DNA from: a virus
IMG/VR virus record: IMGVR_UViG_3300044632_001529
Location: 1 to 23,566 of that record
Direction: 5' to 3' (one strand)
DNA: 23,566 nucleotides
Shown: positions 1-7,788 of the stretch, piece by piece
Layout: every line of letters starts with the position of its first letter
Position numbering within the stretch: position 1 is the first letter of the stretch
Notes under the pieces: model-generated
Told to the model about the DNA's origin: nothing
What the model saw: the letters and a program-made list of their open reading frames with translations, nothing else
Database searches by the model: none
Position numbers and translations under genes: made by a program

Positions 1-2
1 TG

Positions 3-323
3 GAAGATTCTGAGAACTTATCACAAGAACAATATGACGAATTAAATGAAGAGTTGGACGAGTTAAAAGATAGTGATAAAACTATACCTGAAAATTTGAT
101 TGAAGAAAAGGTTGAGAGTTTGTTGGAGGATAAAACTTATGATGCGGCTACAACAATTAGAGATTACGGTCTAAATATGCAAGATTTTGTTGATATGGGC
201 GCGTTAATTAAAGATGTTGTTGATACTGACGGATATGGGAATACAATTAATTCATACGATGGTACAGAAGATACTGTTGAGTTTGATAACGAAACATACT
301 ATATTTTCCAAATAGATGGTTGA
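3..323 (+). CDS. Unknown acidic protein, 5' end cut by window
   Basis: The frame is open from the left edge to a TGA at 321-323, so the N-terminus lies outside the window; the first possible internal start is a TTG at 54. The visible ~106 residues are rich in Asp and Glu, with a helical, coiled-coil-like stretch at the beginning and a Tyr/Asp-rich C-terminus. I recognise no domain. The next gene starts inside its last codons (ATG at 316), which is the usual translational coupling of a phage operon. Function unknown. Confidence 0.75.
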   Translation, partial: EDSENLSQEQYDELNEELDELKDSDKTIPENLIEEKVESLLEDKTYDAATTIRDYGLNMQDFVDMGALIKDVVDTDGYGNTINSYDGTEDTVEFDNETYYIFQIDG

Positions 324-1086
324 TATGGAAAAAACCGACAAACGGAAATACAATAGAAAGAAAAAACACTTGAAGTTAAATCCTGAGTGGATAGTCGAAC
401 ACACTCCTGATTTTGAATATCACTATTATAAATTAATGGATTTTATTAAATATTCTGATTCACAGATTGATAAATTTGAGTTATATCCATTATTTAGTGA
501 AATGTCATTACATCTTGCTAACTTACAATCAATTAGTAATGACTCAAAATACATTACAATTGATAAAAAATTTAAAAGCGTTGATGATGAAATACTCATA
601 ACTGATTTAAAATTTAACCCAATTCCTAATATGACCGATAATGAAATTAAGGAGTTTGATAAAATTTTAAAATACTGTGGTCAAAAAATTTTTGAATATT
701 TTAACATCGTTAAAGCACTTTGGACAATAACTTACGATTCAATATCTATCAATATAATTAATACTGAAAAATTTGACACTATCGAAAAGGGTTACTTTTT
801 TACTGTATATAACGAAACAACGTACATTTGGGGATACAATGTTAAAATTTCTGATGTTGTCAGATTTGATAAAAAAAATGGAGTTAACATAATCTATGAA
901 GATGTGAGTCAAAAAAATGTATTTGAAATACTACGTGAAATAGATGAGGATGATAAATTACCGGTGTTTGAATTATCATCAAAAAATGAGTTACCTTTAG
1001 AAAACACACTATTACCAGTCTTTAAAAGAAAATTACTTACATATATTACGCAAGCTAAAACTATTGTTGTTTTGAAAAATCCGTAG
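316..1086 (+). CDS. Unknown phage protein, 256 aa
   Basis: Long open frame ending in TAG. The start at 316 overlaps the upstream stop by 8 nt; an ATG at 325 (MEKTDKRK) is an alternative. The protein has a basic N-terminus, then a helical region, then alternating hydrophobic and charged segments resembling a mixed alpha/beta fold. There is no signal peptide or membrane segment and no motif I recognise. It sits first in a run of small same-strand genes leading to a methyltransferase. Confidence 0.8.
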   Translation: MVDMEKTDKRKYNRKKKHLKLNPEWIVEHTPDFEYHYYKLMDFIKYSDSQIDKFELYPLFSEMSLHLANLQSISNDSKYITIDKKFKSVDDEILITDLKFNPIPNMTDNEIKEFDKILKYCGQKIFEYFNIVKALWTITYDSISINIINTEKFDTIEKGYFFTVYNETTYIWGYNVKISDVVRFDKKNGVNIIYEDVSQKNVFEILREIDEDDKLPVFELSSKNELPLENTLLPVFKRKLLTYITQAKTIVVLKNP

Positions 1087-1094
1087 TATATTTG
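1064..1094 (+). promoter_or_regulatory. Bacteroidetes-type promoter, leaderless
   Basis: TTGTTG at 1064-1069, 17 nt, then TATATTTG at 1087-1094. The ATG of the next gene follows after only 4 nt, so the transcript should begin at or next to the start codon. Confidence 0.7.
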
Positions 1095-1098
1095 TAAT

Positions 1099-1275
1099 AT
1101 GGGTTTTAATAAAAAAATTGTTGGGGAGTTACAGATAGACAGTATTTGTAAAAATTTGAATGAGATTAGATATTTTTTAAAATCCGATTGTTTATTATTT
1201 ACCACTAATGAAGTAGAACAAAAATTTAGAACATATGAGAAAAAATACATCTCCGACAGAAATTCTGTTAGCTAA
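1099..1275 (+). CDS. Small unknown protein, 58 aa
   Basis: ATG at 1099, exactly 4 nt after a good -7 element, then 58 codons and TAA. The product is a small, charged, mostly helical protein (starts MGFNKKIVGE, ends SDRNSVS). The tight promoter-start spacing, seen at five other genes in this window, is the main reason to believe it. Its last 41 nt overlap the next gene in another frame, which is more than usual here, so either the downstream gene starts later or the two truly overlap. No function recognised. Confidence 0.6.
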   Translation: MGFNKKIVGELQIDSICKNLNEIRYFLKSDCLLFTTNEVEQKFRTYEKKYISDRNSVS

Positions 1276-1438
1276 ACTTGAAACACCAATACATATCAAT
1301 TATATTTCTGAATATATTCTTAGAGTTGGTTTAAATGAAACTAAAGAAAGAATTGACAATTTAATTGAGGATGGATTAGTTAAAGAAAGTGAATATGGAA
1401 AAGGATATTATGTCGCAACAAAAAGAAATGGTAAATAA
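1235..1438 (+). CDS. Small winged-helix-like protein, 67 aa
   Basis: The 67-residue product reads as helix-turn-helix followed by a short beta wing: helix ~8-16, helix ~23-31 (YISEYILRVG), recognition-like helix ~34-46 (ETKERIDNLIEDGLVKE), then a wing ending in GYYVATK. This is the layout of small MarR/ArsR-like winged-helix DNA-binding domains, so a transcription regulator or DNA-binding role is plausible. That is inference from pattern, not a family match. It overlaps both neighbours. Confidence 0.7.
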   Translation: MRKNTSPTEILLAKLETPIHINYISEYILRVGLNETKERIDNLIEDGLVKESEYGKGYYVATKRNGK

Positions 1439-1640
1439 CCCTGAACACTATGGAGGAGTCTCAAATCCATATGAAGCAATAAAAGTAATTGATGCTTGGG
1501 ACCTTGGGTTCTGTTTAGGTAACACAGTGAAATATATTTCTAGAGCTGGTAAAAAACACAAAGAAAAAGAGTTGGAAGATTTGAAAAAAGCTCTTTGGTA
1601 TTTACAACATCACATTGAAAAGTTAGAAAATAATGATTGA
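1410..1640 (+). CDS. DUF3310 (SaV-like) phage protein
   Basis: Contains the DUF3310 signature: VNNPEHYGG near the N-terminus, then YEAIKVIDAWDLGFCLGN, TVKYISRAGKK and a C-terminal helix LEDLKKALWYLQHHIEKLE. The family is common in phages, often in nucleotide-metabolism or replication regions, and its biochemical role is not settled. Several starts are possible (GTG 1389, ATG 1395, 1410, 1428); 1410 gives a short leader before the conserved block while limiting overlap with the upstream gene, and 1428 (MVNNPEHY) is nearly as good. The downstream methyltransferase starts inside its final codons (ATG 1633). Confidence 0.85.
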   Translation: MSQQKEMVNNPEHYGGVSNPYEAIKVIDAWDLGFCLGNTVKYISRAGKKHKEKELEDLKKALWYLQHHIEKLENND

Positions 1641-2490
1641 AAATTATATTAATAAAGTTATTACCGGAGATTGCATTGAGGTGATGAAAGAAATGCCTGA
1701 AGGTTGGGTTGATTTAATTGTTACATCTCCACCTTACGGTGTTAATATCGCTTATGATGTTCACAATGATGACATGGAGATTGGTGAATATTTGGAATTT
1801 ACCCGACAATGGTTAACTGAAGCTTATAAAGTATTGAAAGACGATGGACGTATCGCTTTAAACATTCCTTATGAGATTAATAGACAATCAAAGGGAGGTA
1901 GAATTTTCTTCGTATCTGAAGTTTATCAGGTTATGAAAGAGATTGGGTTTAAGTTCTTTGGTGTAGTTGATTTAGAAGAAGATAGTCCTCACAGAAGTAA
2001 AACAACTGCTTGGGGAAGTTGGATGAGTCCATCTAGTCCGTACATCTATAATCCAAAAGAATGTGTTGTATTGGCTTATAAGAAGGTTCATATTAAGAAA
2101 GTTAAAGGTGAAACACAATGGAAGGGAGAACCAACAGTAACTGAAGAAGGTAAGAACAAGATGGTTTATCAGGATGAAGATAAAAAAGAGTTTATGGAGT
2201 TAGTATTTGGTCAGTGGAAGTATTTTGCTGACACAAGGTCCCTAACTAAGGCAACATTCTCAATGGATATCCCAAACAAGGCAATTAAAATTTTATCTTA
2301 TAAGAATGATATTATTTTAGACCCATTTAATGGAAGTGGTACAAGTTGTGTGGCGGCCGAGATTAATGATAGAAGATGGGTAGGGATTGAATTATCTGAA
2401 AATTATGCAAATATTTCTAGAGAAAGAATACAAGGATTTGTTGACCAAAAGAAACAACAAAAATTAGAATTTGAAAACGGGGGGCAATGA
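1633..2490 (+). CDS. DNA methyltransferase (N4-C/N6-A type, SPPY motif)
   Basis: 285 aa. Catalytic motif IV is TSPPYG at residues 31-36, preceded by the target-binding GDCIEVMKEMP. The S-adenosylmethionine-binding motif lies near the C-terminus as DPFNGSGTSCVAAE. This order (catalytic motif first, FxGxG last) is that of beta-class amino-methyltransferases, which transfer a methyl group to the exocyclic amine of cytosine or adenine; SPPY is most common in N4-cytosine enzymes but does not settle the base. No restriction nuclease is adjacent, so it is probably an orphan phage enzyme protecting or marking phage DNA. Its last codons form part of an intrinsic terminator. Confidence 0.92.
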   Translation: MIENYINKVITGDCIEVMKEMPEGWVDLIVTSPPYGVNIAYDVHNDDMEIGEYLEFTRQWLTEAYKVLKDDGRIALNIPYEINRQSKGGRIFFVSEVYQVMKEIGFKFFGVVDLEEDSPHRSKTTAWGSWMSPSSPYIYNPKECVVLAYKKVHIKKVKGETQWKGEPTVTEEGKNKMVYQDEDKKEFMELVFGQWKYFADTRSLTKATFSMDIPNKAIKILSYKNDIILDPFNGSGTSCVAAEINDRRWVGIELSENYANISRERIQGFVDQKKQQKLEFENGGQ

Positions 2491-2506
2491 CCTCCGTTTT
2501 TTATTT
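2474..2506 (+). terminator. Intrinsic terminator overlapping methyltransferase stop
   Basis: AAAACGGGGG pairs with CCTCCGTTTT (one G-U) around a 7-nt loop and runs into a T tract. The left arm and loop include the last methyltransferase codons and TGA stop (2488-2490). Confidence 0.85.
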
Positions 2507-2533
2507 TATGATATATTTATTAATAAAAGAATT

Positions 2534-2899
2534 ATGGAACAGGTTATTATTGAACTTTTGACAATACAAAATCAATTTAGAATATATCATTGGCAAACAA
2601 AATCATACGCTAGACACAATGCTTTTGGAACTGTTTACGGAGATTTAGACGGTTTGATTGATGAATTTGTTGAAATTTGTATGGGTAAACATGGAAGACC
2701 TGATTTCCAAGGGAAAGTAAGTTTAATACTTTCTGATTTAAAAGAATTGGACCCAACTCATTTCTGTGACACTGTTATTGAATTTTTAATTGATTTAAAC
2801 AATAAGTACGACAAAACAAAAGACAGTGACTTATTAAATTTACGTGATGAAATTATGGGTCTAATCAACAAGTTGAAATATTTGTTGACTTTAAAATAA
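2534..2899 (+). CDS. DUF5856-like helical phage protein
   Basis: 121 aa starting at MEQVIIELL; an upstream in-frame ATG at 2471 would run through the terminator and is rejected. Visible pattern: LLTIQNQFRIYHWQTKSYARH, then YGDLDGLIDEFVEICMGKHGRP. The HWQTKSYARH...LIDEFVE arrangement recalls small helical, ferritin/Dps-like proteins annotated DUF5856 in phages. All-helical, no signal peptide. The role is unknown; the family name is from memory and of moderate certainty. Confidence 0.8.
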   Translation: MEQVIIELLTIQNQFRIYHWQTKSYARHNAFGTVYGDLDGLIDEFVEICMGKHGRPDFQGKVSLILSDLKELDPTHFCDTVIEFLIDLNNKYDKTKDSDLLNLRDEIMGLINKLKYLLTLK

Positions 2900-2918
2900 T
2901 CAATTTTAATTTCTTATT

Positions 2919-3332
2919 ATGAAAGACGTAGCGGGTATTTTAGTTAAATATCAAGATAGGTGTTTGCTTTGTAAAAGAGCTCCGGGTGAGCATTTGGAAG
3001 GGTATTGGTCAATTCCTTGTGGAGGGGTTAATCCTAAGGAAGATTTAAAAGATGCTGCGGTAAGAGAATTTAGGGAAGAAACTTATTTGGTTTTGAATCC
3101 CCAAGAAGTTTCTTATGTAACATCAATTCTTAATTCAAACAAGAAAAAGGTAATAACATCTATATTACATGTATTTTATACAAGGGCTTCAACAATAAAA
3201 AAACCTAATTTAGAAAAGGCAAAAGATGGGTTTGAACATACTGAATGCCGTTATTTTGGGTTAAGTGAGGTGGATAATTTAAAAATTACTCCAAAACTCA
3301 AAGAAATTATCAAAAAAGCCTTGGCAAATTAA
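2919..3332 (+). CDS. Nudix hydrolase
   Basis: 137 aa with a Nudix box around residues 36-60: GGVNPKED ... AAVREFREETYL. The acidic metal-binding glutamates (REFREE) are present; the usual Gly after EEx is Tyr here, a tolerated variation. Nudix enzymes hydrolyse nucleoside diphosphates linked to another moiety, and phage members commonly clean or recycle nucleotides or act on capped RNA. The substrate cannot be told from sequence. A non-coding region of 1.2 kb follows. Confidence 0.9.
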   Translation: MKDVAGILVKYQDRCLLCKRAPGEHLEGYWSIPCGGVNPKEDLKDAAVREFREETYLVLNPQEVSYVTSILNSNKKKVITSILHVFYTRASTIKKPNLEKAKDGFEHTECRYFGLSEVDNLKITPKLKEIIKKALAN

Positions 3333-3410
3333 AAAAAAAGTATTAGATTTGTATCACTTTTGAAATATTAAAGATATTTATATTTCACAAGAAAAAAACT
3401 CTAAAAAAGT

Positions 3411-3441
3411 TTGACACTTTGAAAAAAATGTCGTAAGTTTG
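3411..3441 (+). promoter_or_regulatory. Strong promoter, upstream copy
   Basis: TTGACA at 3411-3416, 17 nt, TAAGTTTG at 3434-3441, followed by TAAAA. Near-consensus Bacteroidetes vegetative promoter. The surrounding sequence ('AAAAATGTCGTAA..TTTGTAAAA') is repeated at the second promoter 92 nt downstream. Confidence 0.8.
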
Positions 3442-3502
3442 TAAAAGATTTGAGATAGGTAACGATTCAGATACAAGTCTCAAAAAAAATAAAACAAATT
3501 AC

Positions 3503-3533
3503 TTGACAAGAACAGAAAAATGTCGTAACTTTG
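3503..3533 (+). promoter_or_regulatory. Strong promoter for the ~1-kb RNA
   Basis: TTGACA at 3503-3508, 17 nt, TAACTTTG at 3526-3533. The predicted start is at about 3538-3540, just before an 8-bp hairpin (AAATCTCA/TGAGATTT). Two tandem near-consensus promoters with no ORF downstream argue for high-level synthesis of a non-coding RNA. Confidence 0.85.
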
Positions 3534-3537
3534 TAAA

Positions 3538-4529
3538 ACAAATCTCAAATGTGAGATTTAAAACGGGGAAACGTTCTTTGAAAATACCTAAATACCCCCT
3601 TTGAAGTATATAGGTAATATTAATTATCCGTTCAGTAGTTGATTATGAGACCTTCGGGTTGATTATGAGACATTTAATCTGATAAACGATAATGGGCCGT
3701 GTATGGTCCTTAAATAAACTACGAAAGTAGGATAAAGTGGTCTCCCCTGTGTTGAGGAGACTGCGGTTTGAAACCCCGTAAGGGGAATTGAACTCAAGTA
3801 CACAAGTGGGATATCATCAAACCTTTAGTACCGAGGATAACTTCGTAGGGAAAATGGTAGGGTGACTTGGGAAAGTAGATTCTCAAGTTGAGTTCGGAAG
3901 AACAATAAGAATAACCCATAGGAACTCTGTAAGAAATGTGACCATCCAGTTACACTATTGCGGGTCCCAATATAATAGAGGACTTAAAACCGAAAGGTAA
4001 GATAGAGAACGAGTGGTGTCGCTACTATCCCTAAGGAATACCTACCAAGGTATCTTTATGAAGTAATCTTGAAATATGGAGGTGGGGACACTTCACGGAG
4101 TAGTTTAGTATTCTGTCGCTCAAAAGGAGACGGAGCTTACGGTGGACCACTACTCTGACACATCTACTACACAAACCTAACATTATTACAAAATAACTAA
4201 GGAAAAGTGTCCATCAGGTTTAGGTGAAAGGTCACTACATAGTAATGAGACGTTCATTGCACAGAAAGACCCCAAGTCTAACTGTAGTTTTACGAAAAAC
4301 CTTTAGTCCCGCAAGGACGAACTGGGACGGCAGTCTCGGAAAGAGTTGAGTAAGAAGAGAGTAACTTAAACCTCAAGGAGTGGTAAACCTAAAAGACCGT
4401 GACTGAGAAATACTTCTCAAAAGGAAGTGGATACGAAGGGAAACAATAATCCTTCAAAAGGTTCTCACATAAAGCTATAATCTCAGGCTATATTAACTTA
4501 TCTGACCTGTCGTTCTGACGGGTTTTTTT
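3538..4529 (+). ncRNA. Giant structured RNA (~990 nt), class not identified
   Basis: No ORF of meaningful length lies on either strand, yet base composition changes sharply from the AT-rich genes and the stretch is full of hairpins with stable loops. Examples: ACC-UUCG-GGU; GGGCC/GGTCC; CTAC-GAAA-GTAG; GTCTCC/GGAGAC (6 bp); CCCC-GTAA-GGGG; TGTGAC/GTTACA; ACC-GAAA-GGT; GATACC/GGTATC; GTGA/TCAC; GTCC/GGAC; ACTTC/GAAGT. A long-range 8-bp helix pairs GAACTCAA (3790-3797) with TTGAGTTC (3888-3895), enclosing other hairpins. A 14-nt direct repeat (3638-3651 and 3658-3671) flanks the UUCG hairpin. CCTAAG and TATGG, the two strands of the 11-nt tetraloop receptor, occur about 45 nt apart near 4030-4080, although their flanks do not pair well. 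It begins at strong promoters and ends at an intrinsic terminator. By size, phage setting and tRNA company it resembles the GOLLD and ROOL groups of ornate RNAs, but I cannot align it to either. Confidence 0.8.
4505..4529 (+). terminator. Terminator of the giant RNA
   Basis: ACCTGTC/GACGGGT stem (7 bp, one G-U), 5-nt loop GTTCT, then seven T. It marks the 3' end of the ~1-kb RNA. Confidence 0.85.
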
Positions 4530-4552
4530 GTTTATAATAGATACTTAATGAT

Positions 4553-4777
4553 ATGTCAATATTAGAAAATTTAAAAGAAGTTTTACCAGAGTGGTCAAAA
4601 ATTTCAGTTAGAGAGTTACCTAACAAAATCGAATACGAAATTCATATTCAACCAACAATTACTGATGATGAACATTTTAAATTGATGGTTAATATAAAAC
4701 AGGCTTGTCAGGGAAAATTTTTAGAAAGATATACAAAAGAAATCGGAGAACATTTTTATATTTATACAAAAAAATAA
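4553..4777 (+). CDS. Small unknown protein, 74 aa
   Basis: ATG 23 nt after the giant-RNA terminator. A soluble 74-residue protein with alternating beta and alpha character (EYEIHIQPTITDDEHFKLMV) and a basic C-terminus. No motif recognised. It is separated from the next gene by 1 nt, so the two are probably cotranslated; no good promoter is visible directly upstream, so read-through of the terminator may feed it. Confidence 0.75.
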   Translation: MSILENLKEVLPEWSKISVRELPNKIEYEIHIQPTITDDEHFKLMVNIKQACQGKFLERYTKEIGEHFYIYTKK

Positions 4778-4778
4778 A

Positions 4779-5003
4779 ATGGAAACAAGTCAAATAGAAA
4801 AGGAATTTATTAAGATTAAAAAATGTATTAATTCTGTTAAACATTTTGGACAAATCCAATCTTGTGAAAATTTAATTAAGTTATTTTCATCAAAACATTT
4901 TGATGAGGATATGTCAAACAATGAGGAATTACAATTTGGTTCTGAAATTACAATATTAAATAACCTTTTGAATAAAAAAATAAAAAAGTATAAAGAACTA
5001 TAA
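4779..5003 (+). CDS. Small unknown helical protein, 74 aa
   Basis: Starts 1 nt after the previous stop. The product is Lys/Glu-rich and predicted all-helical, with two long helices separated by a Ser/Asp/Asn loop (SKHFDEDMSNNEE) and a very basic tail. No recognisable domain. An intrinsic terminator follows at once, closing this two-gene unit. Confidence 0.75.
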   Translation: METSQIEKEFIKIKKCINSVKHFGQIQSCENLIKLFSSKHFDEDMSNNEELQFGSEITILNNLLNKKIKKYKEL

Positions 5004-5008
5004 GTTTT

Positions 5009-5038
5009 AACCTCACAAATGTGGGGTTTTCGTTTTTT
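5009..5038 (+). terminator. Intrinsic terminator
   Basis: AACCTCAC/GTGGGGTT (8 bp, one G-U), 4-nt loop, followed by TT, CG and six T. It lies upstream of the next gene's true start and rules out the earlier ATG at 5019. Confidence 0.75.
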
Positions 5039-5054
5039 ATGGTATTTATTAATT

Positions 5055-6125
5055 ATGAAAGTTATTCTTAAAGAGAGTCAATTCGGAAAATTATTGAATG
5101 AAGCTAAAGGTGTTAACGAGGCTTCAATAGAATATGTTAACTTATTATATAAAATCATTGAACCTAAGGTAATTGAAATGATTTCAATTGGTAAAAATGA
5201 TACTGATGAATTTTACGTTGAGGGGAATGAAATTTTAAAAAAATTCAGAAATAATTTAGACACATATTATGAGTTCCCAATAGAATATCTTGACGTTGAT
5301 TTAACTTTTAAAGTTACCAAGAAAAAACCTGAAAACGGGTTAACGTTCTCCACTGGTGGCGCGGCTTATCCAGTTACTCTTGATTCTAGTGGAGGTTCAT
5401 ATCTTAAAGAACCTGATGAAGATTTACCTGTAAAAGTTTTAAAAAATGTAGATAAAACAATCTACGCTAAATTTGAGTTTGAGGTTTATATTAATATTGA
5501 GTTTGATTTTAGTCAGATGAATGAATTATTGTTTGATTTAAGAGATACTATAACTCACGAATTAAATCATATGTACGAATTCTATAATAGAGTTCAAAAA
5601 ACTCCACCTTCTGAAGTTAGTTTAGCAAAATCTTTTTCCGGAGGTAAAAATATTAACACCCCTAAAAAAATATTTAAAGTTTACACCAAGTTTTTAGATT
5701 ATTTATATTATTCTGAACCATGGGAAATAAATGCTAATGTTCAAGAGGCGTATTCTAAAATACTTAGAATGTCATGGGAAGAATTTAAAAAAACAAACCA
5801 ATATAGAATTGCCGATGAGATGGAAAACTATAGTGGTGAAAAAATGTTTGATGAGTTATATAATGCAACAATGGAGAGAAGTCCTGAAGCAGTTCTTTTT
5901 CATATTAGAAATTTACATAAATTTTATTTGAAACAATATTTGGAATATATTGTCGCTGAGAGAGGTGATAAGATTAAAAATGAGGAAGAATTATTGAGAG
6001 ACGAAGTTTTCAAAACTAAAAATATTTTAGAATTGTTTAAAAAGTTTGAGTCAAGAATCAATAACGCAGGTAAAAAGTTAAAAAGAAACTATGCCAGATT
6101 AATGACAATTGAAAGAGATGAATGA
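5055..6125 (+). CDS. Zinc-metalloprotease-like protein with N-terminal tag
   Basis: 356 aa from MKVILKESQF. Residues 1-16 carry the ILKESQxxxLL tag-like segment that recurs in four other proteins here. The middle is beta-rich (~75-155). At residues 165-176, TITHELNHMYEF holds a zincin HExxH motif (HELNH, 168-172), with a downstream WEINANVQEAY segment that could give the third, Glu, zinc ligand, as in gluzincins. The C-terminal 150 residues are helical and charged. A virion-borne peptidase acting on phage or host protein is plausible but unproven. No signal peptide. The next gene overlaps its end by 8 nt. Confidence 0.85.
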   Translation: MKVILKESQFGKLLNEAKGVNEASIEYVNLLYKIIEPKVIEMISIGKNDTDEFYVEGNEILKKFRNNLDTYYEFPIEYLDVDLTFKVTKKKPENGLTFSTGGAAYPVTLDSSGGSYLKEPDEDLPVKVLKNVDKTIYAKFEFEVYINIEFDFSQMNELLFDLRDTITHELNHMYEFYNRVQKTPPSEVSLAKSFSGGKNINTPKKIFKVYTKFLDYLYYSEPWEINANVQEAYSKILRMSWEEFKKTNQYRIADEMENYSGEKMFDELYNATMERSPEAVLFHIRNLHKFYLKQYLEYIVAERGDKIKNEEELLRDEVFKTKNILELFKKFESRINNAGKKLKRNYARLMTIERDE

Positions 6126-6519
6126 TAAATTACATAAAATTAATAAGTTTATCGAAGGTAAAACTTTTGTTTACGACCATGATGTTAGGTTTAATCAAAA
6201 CCCTGTAAAGGTTTACTACCAATTTCATATTGATGGGGTTAAAAGATTGATTTCAATAGGAGAATGGAAAGACCATCTTTTTGTTTCGGTTAAAATTGTA
6301 AATGGGGAAGGGATGGTTAATCTGTATCTTAGTCATTTCAAAAATCAAAGAATTGTGGGAAGAGAGTCAGTTTCTAATAACTGGTTTGAGTTCTCCGTTC
6401 AGACGGGTCAAGATATTGAATCTTTTTTAAATTTTTTTAATATTGATATGAAAGTTGTAATTGATACGATTGAATTTGAACCAAATAAAGATTTTAAATC
6501 ATTTTTAAAAGATGAGTAA
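6118..6519 (+). CDS. Unknown phage protein, 133 aa
   Basis: Start taken at the ATG overlapping the upstream stop by 8 nt (a TTG at 6109 is possible). A compact, probably all-beta protein with a short helical start (KLHKINKFIEG) and alternating strands (KVYYQFHIDGVKRLISIGEW, HLFVSVKIV). No cysteines, signal peptide or known motif. Coupled to both neighbours by end overlaps, so it probably works with the protease-like protein and the tagged protein after it. Confidence 0.8.
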   Translation: MNDKLHKINKFIEGKTFVYDHDVRFNQNPVKVYYQFHIDGVKRLISIGEWKDHLFVSVKIVNGEGMVNLYLSHFKNQRIVGRESVSNNWFEFSVQTGQDIESFLNFFNIDMKVVIDTIEFEPNKDFKSFLKDE

Positions 6520-7003
6520 ATTTATAATTACAGAAGAAGAGAAAAAAAATATTTTATCGCAATATAATTTAATTAATGAACAAGATTACGGAGCTCAAAG
6601 ATTAAATTTGGGGGAGATTTCTGGTAAAACTTACGAATTTTATTTACAACCAGGTAAAAAAAGTGAAGAATTTAAGTTTACAGATTCCTCACAACCGCAC
6701 CCAACACCTAAAGCTTATTTACCAAAAGGTAAAAATAGATTTTTAATTAGTCCAAAAACACTTACTTATTGGAGTGGTGAGACTCAAATGAATTATTCGT
6801 TTGTAACTAAACCAATAACTGATGGTAGTGAAACTTATTCTTCAACTTCTTTATACACTGATAAAAATATGATACAAACGTCTCAATTTTTATTGACAAT
6901 CGCTTATAAGCCGGACTCACCAAAGTCTAAGTGGAGAAATGAAAGATTCTATGCTTACAGTGACGATTTAAAGAATGATATGGTGGCTAACAAATTAATC
7001 TAA
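6512..7003 (+). CDS. Unknown protein with N-terminal tag, 163 aa
   Basis: Begins MSKFIITEEEKKNILSQYNL, a form of the tag shared with four other proteins in the window. After a Gly/Gln linker the rest (about 30-163) is beta-rich with many Tyr and Ser, including a Ser/Pro/His stretch (SSQPHPTPKAY), resembling a small structural domain. No catalytic motif seen. Overlaps the previous gene by 8 nt and is last in that operon; a promoter follows. Confidence 0.8.
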   Translation: MSKFIITEEEKKNILSQYNLINEQDYGAQRLNLGEISGKTYEFYLQPGKKSEEFKFTDSSQPHPTPKAYLPKGKNRFLISPKTLTYWSGETQMNYSFVTKPITDGSETYSSTSLYTDKNMIQTSQFLLTIAYKPDSPKSKWRNERFYAYSDDLKNDMVANKLI

Positions 7004-7004
7004 T

Positions 7005-7035
7005 TTGGATTAATTAGAATTATTTCGTATCTTTG
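7005..7035 (+). promoter_or_regulatory. Bacteroidetes-type promoter
   Basis: TTGGAT at 7005-7010, 17 nt, TATCTTTG at 7028-7035; 8 nt to the next ATG. Confidence 0.7.
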
Positions 7036-7043
7036 TGCTCGTT

Positions 7044-7214
7044 ATGAGTAAAAAAGAACAATACCAACAAATTTACGAGGATGATGAGGCGGTTACCGTT
7101 TGGACTTATGATTTAACGAAGTTCAAGAATGGACCAATCTCTGTTGAGATTAAGTATAAGAATCCACCTGAAAAAAAACAAACCAACCGACAAAAATACT
7201 CCAAAAAGAAATAA
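7044..7214 (+). CDS. Small basic unknown protein, 56 aa
   Basis: ATG 8 nt after a well-formed -7 element; 56 codons, TAA, then 1 nt to the next ATG. An acidic start (QIYEDDEAVTVW) and a Lys/Arg-rich tail (KKQTNRQKYSKKK). No known motif. The promoter and the tight junction with the HAD gene support it as the first gene of a two-gene unit. Confidence 0.7.
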   Translation: MSKKEQYQQIYEDDEAVTVWTYDLTKFKNGPISVEIKYKNPPEKKQTNRQKYSKKK

Positions 7215-7215
7215 T

Positions 7216-7788
7216 ATGAAAGTTATATTTTTAGACCACGATGGGGTAATTTGTCTATCCAATAATTGGGGGTCACGATTTAAGAAACAAAAAAAGTATA
7301 GAAAAAAATTGAGTCAATCAGTAATGACAATGCCTCTTGATGCTCGTTTTGATAACTTTGATAAGAAAGCAATCAAGGTACTAAATGAAATCTTGGAACA
7401 GACTGGAGCTGAAATCGTTGTATCTTCCGATTGGAAAGTTTGGTGTTCAGTTGAAGAGATGGGTGATTACTATGAGAAAAAAGGTATAATCAAACGACCA
7501 ATTGATTTCACAACAAATATGATTGATGGAGACAAGGTAACTTGGTTCCGAAATTGGGATTTGGAAGGAACAAGAAGTGTACAGATTCAAGAATGGTTAA
7601 AGGAACACCCTGAAGTGACACATTGGGTGGCAATTGATGATTTGGAGATGGGGAAGACTGGACTACGCTACTCAATGGAATATGAACACGAGTGGGGATT
7701 GGATAATTTTGTATTAACACCTTTGAACAATGAAGGTATCAAACAGGTTGGGGTTAAAGAAAAGGTATTATCTTTCTTACAAGGATAA
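7216..7788 (+). CDS. HAD-superfamily phosphatase-like protein
   Basis: 190 aa from MKVIFLDHDGVI. HAD motif I is LDHDG at residues 6-10 (nucleophile D7, acid/base D9). Motif II is the Ser of IVVSSDWKVW near residue 75. HWVAIDDLEMG near residue 140 supplies the acidic motif IV. The layout matches the small HAD phosphatases related to those fused to RNA-repair enzymes ('HAD_SAK' group), so removal of phosphate from a nucleic-acid end or nucleotide is plausible. It starts 1 nt after the preceding small gene. Confidence 0.85.
   Translation: MKVIFLDHDGVICLSNNWGSRFKKQKKYRKKLSQSVMTMPLDARFDNFDKKAIKVLNEILEQTGAEIVVSSDWKVWCSVEEMGDYYEKKGIIKRPIDFTTNMIDGDKVTWFRNWDLEGTRSVQIQEWLKEHPEVTHWVAIDDLEMGKTGLRYSMEYEHEWGLDNFVLTPLNNEGIKQVGVKEKVLSFLQG

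Noticed and set aside
909-1250. Minus-strand frame of 113 codons
   Set aside because: Lies opposite the 256-aa gene and the 58-aa gene and has no promoter; Phe/Ser/Asn-rich shadow frame.
4259-4342. Pieces resembling 23S rRNA: CAGAAAGACCCC and AACTGGGACGGCAGTC in rRNA-like order within the giant RNA
   Set aside because: Spacing is much shorter than in 23S rRNA, and the peptidyl-transferase and sarcin-ricin motifs are absent downstream; probably coincidence. A search with an LSU rRNA covariance model would settle it.
3538-4529. Group I or group II intron in place of the giant RNA
   Set aside because: No intron-encoded protein, no interrupted gene across the ends, no recognisable group II domain V, and it has its own promoters and terminator.
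5019-5054. Earlier ATG for the metalloprotease-like gene
   Set aside because: It lies inside the terminator hairpin; the ATG at 5055 begins the shared tag.
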